Origin: Lingula anatina | Taxonomy: Eukaryota > Brachiopoda > Lingulata > Lingulida > Lingulidae | Assembly (NCBI RefSeq): GCF_001039355.2 | Contig: NW_019775489.1 | Coordinates: 267,385-290,740, forward strand | DNA length: 23,356 bases | Direction of reading: 5' to 3' | Notes under the pieces: model-generated | What the model was told of the DNA's origin: nothing | Seen by the model: the letters and a program-made list of their open reading frames with translations, nothing else | Databases searched by the model: none | Shown here: one piece after another, positions 1-11,400 of the stretch | How the letters are laid out: each line of letters opens with the position of its first letter | Position numbering within the stretch: position 1 is the stretch's first letter | Translations under genes and position numbers: made by a program

Positions 1-23
1 GGGGAGGAGAAGGGTGGAGGGGG

Positions 24-24
<1 letters not shown>

Positions 25-58
<34 letters not shown>
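25..58. repeat. Poly-G homopolymer, 34 bases
   Basis: An uninterrupted run of 34 G follows a G-rich leader at the very left edge. The right edge of the window is a run of 12 C, so both ends are homopolymers. That is typical of places where assemblies break or collapse, and the true length is uncertain. Confidence 0.95.
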
Positions 59-61
<3 letters not shown>

Positions 62-1342
62 CAAGGATCAAACAATGTATAAATCCAAGATCTTTCACCA
101 ACAAATATAATGTTATAATTTTTAATCAGATAGGAATGAAGCTGGAAAATATGACCAACATTATTTCAGAATGCTTCAGGAAGTGGTGGGAGATGTCACA
201 AAGTTTACAGATTCATTCTAAAACCCACGTCCCATTGAAGTGAGACTGCCAATAACCTTATCAAACCTGTAGATCAGGTAGGTGGCAACACAGATTGCTA
301 TCTCCACCTACAAATTGGCTGCAGTTAACCCTCCTTGGTCTCTGTGGTTTTAGAGCAGATATGAAAGTTGATCAGCATATAGTTTTAAGTGCATACTACT
401 GCACGTATACCTAGCAGCATGACCGCTAGGGTACTCAGGTATGTAATGCTAAATGTCTCACAAGTAAGGCACTGGTATAAATGTTTTGAAAACAGAAAGA
501 AACTAAAAAAAGAAACTGAATAAAGAGAGAAAAAAAATTAGTAAAAAAAACAATAACATTCAGATTTTCAATCAAGAATTTCAATTGTCCTTTTTCATGG
601 GACCTCACCCTCAGCTGAGAGTGGGCTACAGACAAAAATTTTTTACAAGTGAGGTCCATCCAATCCTGACTGTCATTTCCTTTAACAACTCAAAAAATTC
701 AAATTTCTTCCATCTTTATCAACCAAGCTGCCATCACTCTGCATGTAAGTGACAAAGCTACAACCCACAAAATGTGATCTAACTGTATAGGTTTGACTGC
801 CCGAGGCTGATAGACTTGACACCACAGAGCTACAGTTCAAGACCTCACACAAGACCAGAATTCAATGCTTATTATGGGAAAATATGAAGAGCTTCACAAA
901 CTGGTTCTACAGCTGACTGAGCACTGCTGACCTGATTCTAGTGGGGGAAAAAACACATCACATGTGTGCAGTAAGCCCACGAGGTCAGCACAAGCTGTAA
1001 AGAGTTATTTTATGTTTGCTTCATGGCTTGAAAAAGATGACCTTTTGGAGATTAACCCCAACAAATAATGTTCTTAAACAAAGTCATTTATGGTTTTTAA
1101 GGCTTTAAAGCTCCAAGTGTGATGCATAAACAAAAACGGCATAGGCACCCTGTTAAAATTTTCACAGGTTTTAAGAAAACCTACTCAAGGTTTATGATGG
1201 TAAATATGTGTGGTCTGTATTTGCTACACCTACAATTGTGTTCAGAACATGATGCCCTGGTGCCTACAGAGATTAAAACAAATGTGCCAAGATAAATGCA
1301 CACATTCAATTGAATTCACACAATGCAACAAATACTACAATG

Positions 1343-1346
<4 letters not shown>

Positions 1347-1385
<39 letters not shown>
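1347..1385. repeat. (TG)n microsatellite
   Basis: About 19 perfect TG dinucleotides lie inside the NOS1AP intron. Several apparent open frames on both strands cross this tract and are artefacts of it, reading Cys-Val or Thr-His repeats. Confidence 0.97.
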
Positions 1386-1388
<3 letters not shown>

Positions 1389-2980
1389 TGCATGGGAGCA
1401 AGAGAGAGTTGCTCCTGGCCATACTCCTTTCATCAATGCCTAATACACTTCCTAAAACTTCATCAGGACATTTTAAACAAAACCAGTTGCTAGTGTAGAC
1501 CACCCCACAAGTCTTTCTATAGAAAAGTTTCAGACTCCCGTCACTATAATTAACCTGACAACAGGTTAAGAAGAACTCAAGATCCAGTATATATGAAGGT
1601 GTATTGAGTCCCAGCTAGAACCATTATTGTAATGTGTGATCTACAAAGTCTAGGAATGGACCCTAGTCCAGCTGCCTCCTGCCCTACAGGTAAAACCCAT
1701 CAATTAGAAGTGCCACTCATTAACTAACAGACTATTTTTAACACAGACCCAGGCCTTGCTTTTTGTACACAACTAAAACAGCTCAGTTACCTGTCTGTGT
1801 ACAAGATGGATCCTCTCTTCTTTAACAGATGTATTTCCCTATATTTTTTGCTATTGTTAGGTGTGCACTGGAATCTAATCTACTAATATAAAACGTAATA
1901 TTCCTGTACCTTCCTTACTGAATAAAATGTTGTTTCTAAATCATTCTGCAGCCTATCTGAGAATGAAATATAAAAGCAGATACAAAGGTTTGCTTTCAAT
2001 GCTGATTGTTCCATGTTCTTGATATGAGAAGCATATGTACATTTTGGTTTGTACATGTATGTACATGAAAAACATTTCTGTTCCATAATCAAGTACTTGA
2101 AGCACTTGTCTTCATAACATTTTTCCACACTTACTCCAAACGATATCCGAACGCAACTCAATTCACCAACTTACTGACAGTTTTCCTCTATCATGTGCAT
2201 GAAAAAGCTACTGTATTTCATTTGAGGTAACAAAACAAGTGAACTCACTTAGTGGTCATATCACATTAATACCAGAGCCATGATAACTTTGTTTTACTGA
2301 AGTTGCCATCTACATTTCTATTTCCGATGTTTAAGCCGTTAATCACAAAAACTAAGGTCATTTATATGATTTTTTAAAGAAATATCATGTGCTGACTGAA
2401 ACCAGGTAAGTTTGTTATTACTGAATTTTTTGTTGGCATACTTCCCATGATGTTTTGACAGTCTTATTAATCATTGTATGCTGACATTTTTAAAGGTTAC
2501 CACAAAATTTCTTCATATTCAATGCAATCTTTGCAAAAATACCTGGTGTCACTATGCTATTTCCAAATATCTCATTTATGTTCCTCCTGAGACAAGGTGC
2601 ACCCACATTTACTATGCCTGAGCATATCAACTGTTCAAGTAAAATGTTGATTTGCCATAGAATCAATCAATCAATATCTTACCACAAAAAATTTAATGGA
2701 AGCAATAAATCATCAGATCATGTATAAATGACCAACAGACATGTTATCATAGTTTCAAGCCATCCAGTGATATACTGAAATTCTGTCAATGTTAAAATGC
2801 CCTCAAACTACAGAGAAATAAAAAAACTAAAGGGTCATCAAAATTTTAGGATTATGAAAAAGTTTTATCCCTCCAATTTTTCTGCAAAAATATTAACTAA
2901 ACTGCCTAACTTAAAAAAGTAATAAGTTTTCACGTAACAAAACCTTACATTTTGATCTGAATAATCTCTTATCCACATAC

Positions 2981-3088
2981 CTTGGCAGTGAAGGATATCC
3001 CATGTTGGAAAGCCTCTTCGTTGTGCAAAGGAATCCTACTGTCGTAACCATCGTCCGACACAAGATCGTACTGCTTCTTGGACGGCAT
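2981..3088 (-). CDS. NOS1AP: NOS1AP/CAPON homologue, first coding exon (partial gene)
   Basis: The exon encodes 36 residues beginning [20 protein letters not shown] and ending [10 protein letters not shown]. This closely matches the start of carboxyl-terminal PDZ ligand of neuronal nitric oxide synthase, an adaptor with an N-terminal phosphotyrosine-binding (PTB) domain and a C-terminal PDZ ligand that binds nNOS. The exon carries the N-terminal lead-in and the first strand of the PTB domain. It ends after an AAG codon at a consensus GTATGT donor (2980 downward), phase 0, so the next exon should open with the conserved Y-[IV]-G-S-L-D. The chosen ATG (3088-3086) has A at -3 and gives the family's usual N-terminus. 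Two in-frame ATGs lie upstream; the farther (3151) would add 21 residues in a poor context and the nearer would add MPESKK in a good one. All later exons lie beyond the left edge. Identification is strong; exact start less so. Confidence 0.9.
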
Positions 3089-3419
3089 TTTCTTTGATTC
3101 TGGCATTCTTCTGAGGCTATCGTTGCCAGAGACGGCTAATCCATAAGGCATACGTGATTCTGTGTTTCGCTAACAGTAGCTCTCCATACGACCTTGTAGA
3201 GCAAGGCCAAAGTGCTTGATTTAAATCCAGTGCCGCGAGTCTTCAAATTTACACAGGAGATTTGTGCAGCCCAGTGTTCGAAAGTGTAAATTTAAAGCTA
3301 ATGCTAACAACTCCAGAAGTGCATTAGGTTCACATTAGCTATTATACATGCGATCTCTTTCAAAATGCCAAAATTCTTGCAAAAAAACACCTCAGGAACG
3401 AAGAGCGTAAAAACTTTCT

Positions 3420-3431
3420 TTACTCCTCCAT
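3420..3431 (-). other. Tiny upstream ORF in the NOS1AP leader (Met-Glu-Glu-stop)
   Basis: On the minus strand an ATG at 3431-3429 is followed by two GAG codons and TAA. It lies between the ETS-like site and the main start. It would matter only if transcription starts upstream of it, which the sequence alone does not show. Confidence 0.35.
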
Positions 3432-3440
3432 GTTGCGGTA

Positions 3441-3467
3441 ACTTCCGGTCGCGCGAAGTCACGTGAC
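3441..3467 (-). promoter_or_regulatory. NOS1AP promoter core: ETS site and CLEAR-type E-box
   Basis: Positions 3441-3448 read ACTTCCGG, a perfect ETS site as CCGGAAGT on the minus strand. Positions 3458-3467 are the 10-base palindrome GTCACGTGAC, which contains the CACGTG E-box and equals the CLEAR consensus bound by TFEB/MITF/USF-type factors. The surrounding 40 bases are the most CpG-rich part of this end of the window. They lie about 360-380 bases upstream of the NOS1AP start, a plausible leader length. Sites are seen; their use is inferred. Confidence 0.55.
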
Positions 3468-3479
3468 GATACTCCAATT

Positions 3480-5373
3480 TACTCCAGGGACGAATGAGTC
3501 ACGAGCTTGAATGGTTTTTATTTTAGTTATTATACAGCATTTACACAACAGTATTCCGATTGTGTATTGTATTGAAATATACCTAAAATAACCTGAAATA
3601 CTATTTCAAAAGTCCAAAACTGATCAATTGTACTGTTCCTCAAATAAACCCATGGGGGCATTCGTCCCAATCACCTAAGCATCGTTTCAAATAAATCTCG
3701 AAAAACTATCCTATAATTCAAGTAGCCCACTGCCAAAGGAGCACAACTGATCGATTTTTGATAGCCAACATGGCACGCTAGGTGGTTTGGGTAAGAAGGG
3801 GGAACGAAACAAGAAAATTGTTTTTAGGTGCAAATTGCATTTAGACAGAATTAGTGCAATTAAAAATATGATCTTTTCAATCTCAATATTGTCCTTCTAT
3901 ATTAATTTGTACAAACTCACGTAAGATTGAACGGAAAACGTTATCATTTATTTCCTTAAGTTGCCAGAGAAGTCCTTTTGTTTTTCTATTTGAAAAAGTA
4001 TTCCTGTCTATTTTAGTTAGTGCGAGGACGCCAAGAAAAAAAGTTAAAAAGGTAACAAAAATTATGCATGGGCGGACACAACAAAGATGGGGAGGGGGTA
4101 TACTTCTATTTGTCTAATCTGTCTCCGGAACTGATGATTGCATCTGTTGTGATCCAGCACATCTCAAGCATTTTCACGAAGCAGTATTCCGCGAAATTGT
4201 TCAGCAAAAATTTTCATTCGTATAAGACGAGAATGATATTATTCAATAGCGCTTTCTTTGATATCAAAGAACTTTTAGTAGGCCTACATAAAAAGTACCA
4301 AGACTCGGTTAAGACATCTTGAGAAAAAAAGAAATCAATCTGCGTAGGATCTAGGCCTATATAGCAGTCAACGGCTGCTTTTAAAAAGACTTAGGCCTAC
4401 AATGTACGCAAGGCCTCTCGGTATACAGTTTTAAGCGAAGCGTAGACGTTCAATATAAGACTTTAATTTAGATAATATCTTTATAATTCTCCAAGTGTGA
4501 ATTTATTTCTTTATTTCCGATATCGTATTTTTCTTGACATATTCCCACCCGTTTTTAAAACATTTGTGTTGCTGACAAATCATTTAAATCACACATGGAA
4601 ATTTAATTGTCCCATAAACAATATTATGTGTTTGGCGTGCGTCTTCTGCTAGTTGAATAATCAGCTAAACAATATGAAAACCTAGCTAACTCCGAGATTC
4701 AAGTTGGTTTATTTTAATGGAAGATTTAACGCTACGGTCGGTTACATCATTTTCACGAGTCCAGTTTGGGGTTTCTCGTATTTTCATATGAAGTATAAAT
4801 CGATTGTGTTGGAGAAGGCAGAACTTATCGTCCACCCATGCGACAAATGTTTTTACAATGTTTTGAACTGACCAGCCCAACCATTCATATTTATTATAGC
4901 TAGATTATTTAGGCGCACAATACACCATGTAAACATCAGGTGTGCTAAGTTCGATTCACGTGGGTATTAAAATGAAAAGGGAACATACAACTAGATTTCT
5001 ATGTAACTGCAGGCAATTATTTCACTGATGACAATCGTTTCTAATGGCGATCGACCCACCTACATAAGAGAGACTGATGCAGTAAGCGACTCTGTAAATG
5101 TATATTTGACATCTTGCCTATTAATGTATATGCAAACGGTTTCCTTTAAGAATTTAAAGGTATGAAAAATTGACCCTGTTAATCAAGCAAATAGCTGGCC
5201 ATACAAGGACTTCAAGAACATGGAAATAACTGATCTTCAGAAATCATAGCAGCGACGCGATCTCTTCCCAAATTTCTGAAGCGTTGCGAGTCACCACTCC
5301 GCGATCGGTTTTGACGTTTCACTCAGAAGAGACGGCGTAGATACAACTTAAAAATTCTCTCCACAAGGCCAAC
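3480..5373. other. Spacer between divergent genes; 5' flank of the plus-strand gene
   Basis: This region separates the NOS1AP promoter from the next gene's first exon. I see no recognisable gene. Open frames at 4068-4322 (plus) and 4686-4880 (minus) have no family resemblance I can name and no usable splice context. Three TAGGCCTA palindromes cluster at 4279, 4352 and 4392. The last 170 bases are somewhat richer in CpG and hold a TGACGT half-CRE near 5311; they probably contain the promoter and leader of the gene starting at 5374. No TATA box is evident there. Confidence 0.5.
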
Positions 5374-5411
5374 ATGGGATCAGGTGCATCAAAAGAGAAG
5401 AAAAATGCAAG
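5374..5411 (+). CDS. Exon 1: myristoylation signal
   Basis: It encodes MGSGASKEKKNA plus two bases. The start sits in a good context (A at -3 and G at +4). The donor is GTTAGT at 5412, phase 2. Reading through the donor gives a spurious 78-residue frame that loses the charged, Gly/Ser-rich character at once, which supports splicing here. Confidence 0.75.
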
Positions 5412-8400
5412 GTTAGTTGTGCCAGCTATGCTTGTTTTGCCCCGTATAACTGTTCTAGTATTAACTTTTTTGTGTAAGCTAATTTTTGTCAAATTGAGAA
5501 AAGTATTTCCAAAATCATTTCTCCATTTTAAGTGTATCTCACTAAGGCCCCATTCCCATAGCACCATCGGTCTACGTGGATCAACCCAACTATACGGGGC
5601 CTCTCGCTGACTGTGCACAGTCAGTTTTTAAACTGAATGAGACGCCTCATACTGGAGTGAAATAAATAGAAAAGCTGGTGATTATACAAGTACGTTGAAA
5701 ACAAGAGAAGGTGTGTCGTTCAGTTAAGCTGATTGCACTTAGCGAGAGTCCCCGCAGAGTTGGATCGATCCACGCAGAATGATGGTGTCTTTGGGAATGG
5801 GATCTAAGTTTGGGTTGAAATAGGGAAAATAACCTGGTCATATGGTATTGAAGCTGGTCATTGTTAATGATAACTCTGAGCGCTACGTATGCCGCAGCTC
5901 GGGTTGTATTTTCCTCAGGGAGATGACAAGGAATTAGGATTGAAAAGACCCGTAATATTATCAATGCATATATTGCAAACAAGCAATGTGTGAGATTTAT
6001 AATATATACACGTATGTGTTTTTATCATGTCTATGTATTTATTCAGTATATTCAGTATTTGTTGCAAAGTAAGTATAATAAACCTTACAAACAGCATGAT
6101 CTGCAAACATTCAGTTCGACACAATGTTTGTCACTTAAGTCTTGACAATTGCACTGTGTCAGTTGCGTTTATTGGTTTGTTATTGCAGCCAGGGTAAAGG
6201 TGCATCTACCGCAACAAGCGCTCAGGGTGGAAACGGAAAAGGTATGTTAAAAATGATTCCTATGGAATCTATACACTTTATGCTTATAAGGAATAAAATT
6301 ATCTAAAAGACCCATAATATTATTGTATCATTTATGTTTGAAGCACATTAAGCTTATACTGAACATTTTGTTTTCTTATATTGCCGAGGCTGATATAGCA
6401 AATTCTGCAATCTTAATTAAAACACAGTCTTAGCTTTTATATAACAATTATACTACTGGTTTTAAGTTGCATATCTTACTCAGACCCCACCCACTCTGTT
6501 CATTTAAGCCCCTGTAAATACCAACCGAACATCACTACAGTGCGCCGACCCACTAGCAGATGGTAGAGCAATGGTGGCCGTGCTGAAAATACAGTCGTAA
6601 GCAGAGAAAGAGAGAGAAAGAGAGTGAAAGAGATGGAAGGGAAAATGACCAGTAGATAATGGTTTGATCATGTGCTTTGACTAAAATGGTGTCCCCGGTA
6701 GCATTTATTTTATACCAGTGATAATTTGCAGTTAAAAGTTCCATTCTCTAGCGCATTTCGCGCCAATAATATCACTCCTTTCTTTGGGTGGTTAAAAGTG
6801 ACTTCTGTATTGATGATTTGGATTCATTTCCCGGACAATCGATGGCGGTTTTAATCAACTGCTTGATTTTGTTAGTGATACTTCATTACACGAGACAGAC
6901 ATTTTTTTCTGCTGCATGCGTCGTGAGTCAAGTAATAATTGTTTTCTCTGGCACAAATCTGCACACAACTTGTATGTTGGAAAGGCAAAAAGGGCAAATT
7001 GCATTGCCTTCACACCACTGTCTTTTTGGACGTATTTTCCTAACTAAAACAGTACAATGTATATGGTTTAATTTCTAAATGTCTTTACGTAGGCCTTTGC
7101 CATCGACCTAATGGTTTCCCTTTGCTGATTGTGGGTTTCGCTATTATAAAGTTTGTGATATGATATTAAACATATCGAAAATATGTTGATATTAAACTGG
7201 GTACTTTAAAGTTTCACCTTCGTCCCAGGAAACCAAGGTCTCATCCTAACAATTTATTCGCATCCACGCAATCAAAACAGGGCGTTTGGGGTCAATTTCC
7301 TCCAGAGATCAATGCGCCGGTGATTAAGGATTGCATTGATTTAACGAAGTCTTCTTTTTTGATGCAGAAGGGAGGGCGTCGGTGCGCTAAGTAGTACAAA
7401 AGACGACCAATGCAATATCAATAAATTATCCGAATTAAAAAATTGAACAACACGTAAACAGGAAACGACCGGTATGAGGCAGTTACGCATGCTGCTGTAG
7501 ACAAGTTGTTTTATGTTGTATAGATTTGAGCCATGTTTTAAAATACTTGCTCACGGTATGGCACCGGTCGATGTTTTTGTGACCTAACTTTTCAAAACAT
7601 GTATCAAGCAAGTTATTCGTGTGGTATAGATGAAGAACAACCATTCAACCATTCAACAAATTCGAAAGCTGCACAGCGAATTCGAATACAGCCTACTTTG
7701 AGCTATGTACTGTATGGTACAGCTGACTAAGAAATTATGCATATGTGAGACCACGGATCGACTGATCTAATATAATGAATATTAAACTGAGATTTTTGTG
7801 CCTATCTGGGACGGTACAGAATAATTACGTTAACCAAGTGACAGCTGAATGATAGGAGGTTAAAGGAGGCGTAAGTGACTCACTGTAAGCGCAATGGCGG
7901 AGGACGTTGCAGTCTTACATGCAGTGTACGGGGACTCAGTGGCTCAGCTGGATGCTTGCGATAAGGATATCAACGTTATGTTCGAGCTACTGCAGGTATG
8001 GGGGGTTTCAAACAAATCATTCACAAATTTGTTATTTTGATTACGATTATATTATTATTATCATTATTAATTGGTCCGACATACTCTTCATCAGTTATAT
8101 TTACTGTTATCCCAAAAAAGTTTTACATGAGATACCAATAACCAATGACGTTTTTTTAAAAATTAATTGATCAATTACTGACAAGTTTTCAATCCTTAAA
8201 ACTAAGTTTTAACTGTGAATAAAAGTCGAGAAAAGTATGTACTTCAAACAAGCTCTGGCTACTTTCTACTGTGGCGCCCTCTCTAGTCCAACGAGGAAAA
8301 GAAATTATATGTGTTTTTCCCCGAAGTAAAATCATATTTCATTTTCTGTAAAATAAGCAGACCAAAGTTGTAATAGAAATGTTATCAAACACTAGTTTTC

Positions 8401-11400
8401 GTGCTGTTGATTTTTCTACAATTCTCCCAAACCATCAAATCTAATACGAAAATGATTGACAAAATTCCATCCAAATTTATATCATAATGTCAATGACAAT
8501 AAGAGGAACGTTAATCACCCTGTACTGACGCACAAATTTTGTGAAACCTTTGTATAATTCTGATATGCCCCATTATTTTCTCAACTCCAATATGAAAAAA
8601 ATCAACAGTAATAAAAACGTGCTATAAGACAGTAATGCAATTATTACACGAAGCGTGTGAATGACTGACGTTACTCAAATGTTCACTTATTTTTTGTGGG
8701 ATGACCCACAACAAAAATGTTCAAAATCAGATAATGATAATTTTTTAAACACTGACAAATCAACCTCAAAGACGGGCATAAGACTAATGAGACTACAATT
8801 GCCTTTATTTTTGTAGATCTTGGTGATCATACATATTATATATAATAATTTAGGGAGACGAAATATGTATGCCTGCAATACAAGTCCACGGTACTGGTAT
8901 GACGTCATCAAAGGACCAGAATGAAGACAAAGACGAGGACACAATGACGGACAGTGAGAAGAAAAAGAATTGCGTCCGCCCCCGACCACTTATATTATAC
9001 TTAACTGAGTATGCGATAGATACATTTACGTAATGATCTGGAAATTCAAGAAGTCTTTTTTTCTTAATTTTATGAATTTTGTGCTCCATTTTCTAGCTGT
9101 TACACCTGAGTTTCTGCATCGTATATATCCAATTAAAACAAGATGGTGTCTATGGTTTGCCATCCATAACTCCGCACTTCCCCACATTGTAATGTATAGC
9201 TCACTCTCAGGGAGCCCATTCTCTTAATATCTTTTGTAATGCCTGGGTCCTGTATGTATAAATTTTGCAAATAATCCTCAATAACATCATAAATATACCC
9301 CACCCCACCACAAAGGACAGCCCAACCCCCATGAGCATATAAATTATGAATGACCCATCAACATTCCTGATGATAGGTCTATCAATCCCAAAAGTTTTAA
9401 CTTCCTTGCTCTAATGGTCCAGGAGGAGATAGCTGAAGTTACAATATAGAAATTTTGAATCATCCACTCCTAGGGACAGCCCTACCCTAAGACGCAACAA
9501 AATGCCAATGTGTCCATGCAAATCCCTTATGATTGGTCTATTATTTCCCTATAAGCTTTAACTTCTTCTCTCCAATGGCCTATGAAGAAATAGCAGAAAT
9601 TCCCATGAAATAAAGAATTAGAATCATCTGCTCCCAGGGACAGCCCTATGCCAAGGGGCACTAAAATTCTCAGTGAAGTGGCGATGTACACCTGTGCTAA
9701 TAGGTCAATCCCCAAAGTTTAGGCTAAACGTCCTCATTTTAACGATCTTGGAGAAGTTAGAAGACATCAATATGAAAAGAATTTAGAATCAGCCACCCCC
9801 AGGAACAGCTCAACCCCATGTTGCACTAAAATTTTGAAATGCCCATTCACACCCCTGATGATAGGTCTACCAATCACTAAAATTTTAACTTCCTACCCCT
9901 AATGGTCTAGGAGGAGATGGCGGAAAATACGATCTGAAAAGAATTTAAAATCAAAACACCCCCCAAGGACAGCCCAGCCCCTGTTGCACTAAATCTCTGA
10001 AATGCCCATGAACATCCCTGATGATAGGTCTATCGATGACTTAAGTTTCAACTTCCTGACTCCAATGGTTTAGGAGGATAAAGCGGAAATTTCATTGTGA
10101 AAGAATTTAGATAAACCACCCCCAGGGACAGCCCAATCCCCAGGCACATTAAAATTCTAAAAAAAAACCATGCACATCCCTTATGACAGGTCACTAAATC
10201 TGGAATCTAAGAGGAGATATCAGAAATTATTAGAAACACTGACTCACGAACTGACTCACTGATGCGCGAGTGGGATAACAGAGCAGGATAACATGATACC
10301 AGACTTTCGTCCCAAAAGAGAGGGGATGATAAATAACAGACAGTCACAGAAAGCCATTTTGTCTTCTTTTTTTTGCCCAGAGTGTATCGTTTAAGAAATA
10401 ACATTGCAATAGCATATTGTCCATCCTTCTGTTTAACGTATCGGTCAGAAGTCATCTTTGCTCTACCCCAAACGTTCACTGGCACAGTTATGATCAAATA
10501 TCATGGGTTTTGTGGCAGTGAGGAACATGAAGAAGCATGTGAAGTGTCTGACTTGTTGGATGGCATGGTGTACGACTGAAAACTTGAATGGATGGATATA
10601 TGAAGAGGGAAAAGTAAAACGGGTATCTGCAGCGTTAAGATGGTATGGTTATACGATAATAATGCATAATGTGTATTGCATTAAAATGTTACCAGTCCTT
10701 TAAACAGTTGGGTTTTAATTCAAATACGATGACACATACAATTCATATTTTTATTTGGAATGTGATTAAGTTGGATGAGTCCGGAAGTACCATTCTCCTA
10801 GTTGATGGACACATTCGCCTTGTAAATTCTAAGTAACCTAACATTCTTACTGCAAGTGTTGCATAATATTTGCTTTTTGAAGATTATTTACCATCTACTT
10901 TTGCGTCGACGGTTATATACTAAAAGTTGGTTTTTATTTCAACACCTTGATTCTCAATTTTTCCCAGTATATGGCGTGGGTACAGGTCCAGAGAAAGATC
11001 GAACGAGGCATCCAAAGCTGCCACGAAAATTCAAAGGTAAGAGTATTCAATGTCTGACTACTTTGAAAAAATCGTTTGATACATTGAAACGCTCAGGTGA
11101 ACATGTTAAAAATGCGTACAAAAAGTTCTTGAATCAATTAATCTTATTGATAGACAATTAATAGTAAAGTAGGTTAATTATTAGTGCAGCGAAGTATATA
11201 CTCTTGAAAAATATCATCCCTACCGCATTTATGCACATTGCTACAAAGGTGCCCATAGATTTGAATTTACAATTGCATAAAATCTAGGCTACCGATCTTC
11301 AAATAAATTGAGGATGCGAGTACTAGAACATTGACCTACCTAGCGTGACCACTGAAATACCCCGACACCAAATATATTTTAATATGCGGCATCTAAGTGA

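Larger units (their letters stand above)
1..2980 (-). other. Part of intron 1 of the NOS1AP homologue
   Basis: This stretch lies directly downstream, on the minus strand, of the donor that closes the NOS1AP first exon at 2981. I found no second NOS1AP exon in it, which fits the very long first intron known for this gene in vertebrates. It is AT-rich and contains a poly-G run, a TG microsatellite and short A-runs. The longest open frames, for example minus strand 1883-2161, resemble no family I know and have no coding-like composition. Confidence 0.7.
6597..10967 (+). other. Intron 3 (4.4 kb) of the double-IQ gene
   Basis: The largest intron of the gene. It contains the polypurine tract, the candidate nested exons at 7894-7995 and 8854-9033 and the 160-base satellite. 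I recognise nothing in 6640-7870, 8000-8850 or 10240-10967. A plus-strand frame near 10503-10703 ends with an RWYGY string faintly like the tail of LINE reverse transcriptases, too little to call. Confidence 0.6.

Noticed and set aside
1210-1503. Open frames on both strands at the TG microsatellite
   Set aside because: They exist only because the dinucleotide repeat has no stops; content is Cys-Val or Thr-His runs.
3764-3782. GCCAACATGG start-like context
   Set aside because: The frame stops after three codons (TAG) and no splice could rescue it.
4068-4322. 84-residue plus-strand frame in the intergenic region
   Set aside because: No family resemblance, no splice context, and no promoter-like sequence; length is within chance for this AT content.
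4686-4880. 64-residue minus-strand frame
   Set aside because: It looks mildly protein-like (tryptophans, charged residues) and may be from a repeat, but I could not tie it to any family.
4949-4962. tRNA B-box-like string AGTTCGATTCA
   Set aside because: No A-box or acceptor stem pairing at the right distance upstream or downstream.
5319-5618. Long frames on both strands over exon 1
   Set aside because: The plus frame is exon 1 read into its intron; the minus frame is its shadow and runs into the MITE arm.
7907-8170. 87-residue frame overlapping the candidate exon at 7894
   Set aside because: Another frame of the same stretch; reads into intron and becomes Ile/Tyr-rich simple sequence.
8899-8906. 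CRE palindrome TGACGTCA
   Set aside because: A perfect site, but isolated within an intron with no other promoter sign; listed only in the candidate exon's entry.
8687-9089. Minus-strand frames opposite the acidic candidate exon
   Set aside because: Their Ser/Phe-rich content is the antisense of the Glu/Asp/Lys codons on the plus strand.
10373-10703. Plus-strand frames with RWYGY, a possible LINE reverse transcriptase tail
   Set aside because: Only a few residues match and no reverse transcriptase core motif is present.
10968-11161. Frame reading VYGVGTGPEKDRTRHPKLPR through exon 4
   Set aside because: It would be phase-compatible with exon 2 directly but leads to an early stop in exon 5; the IQ frame via exon 3 explains both sides.
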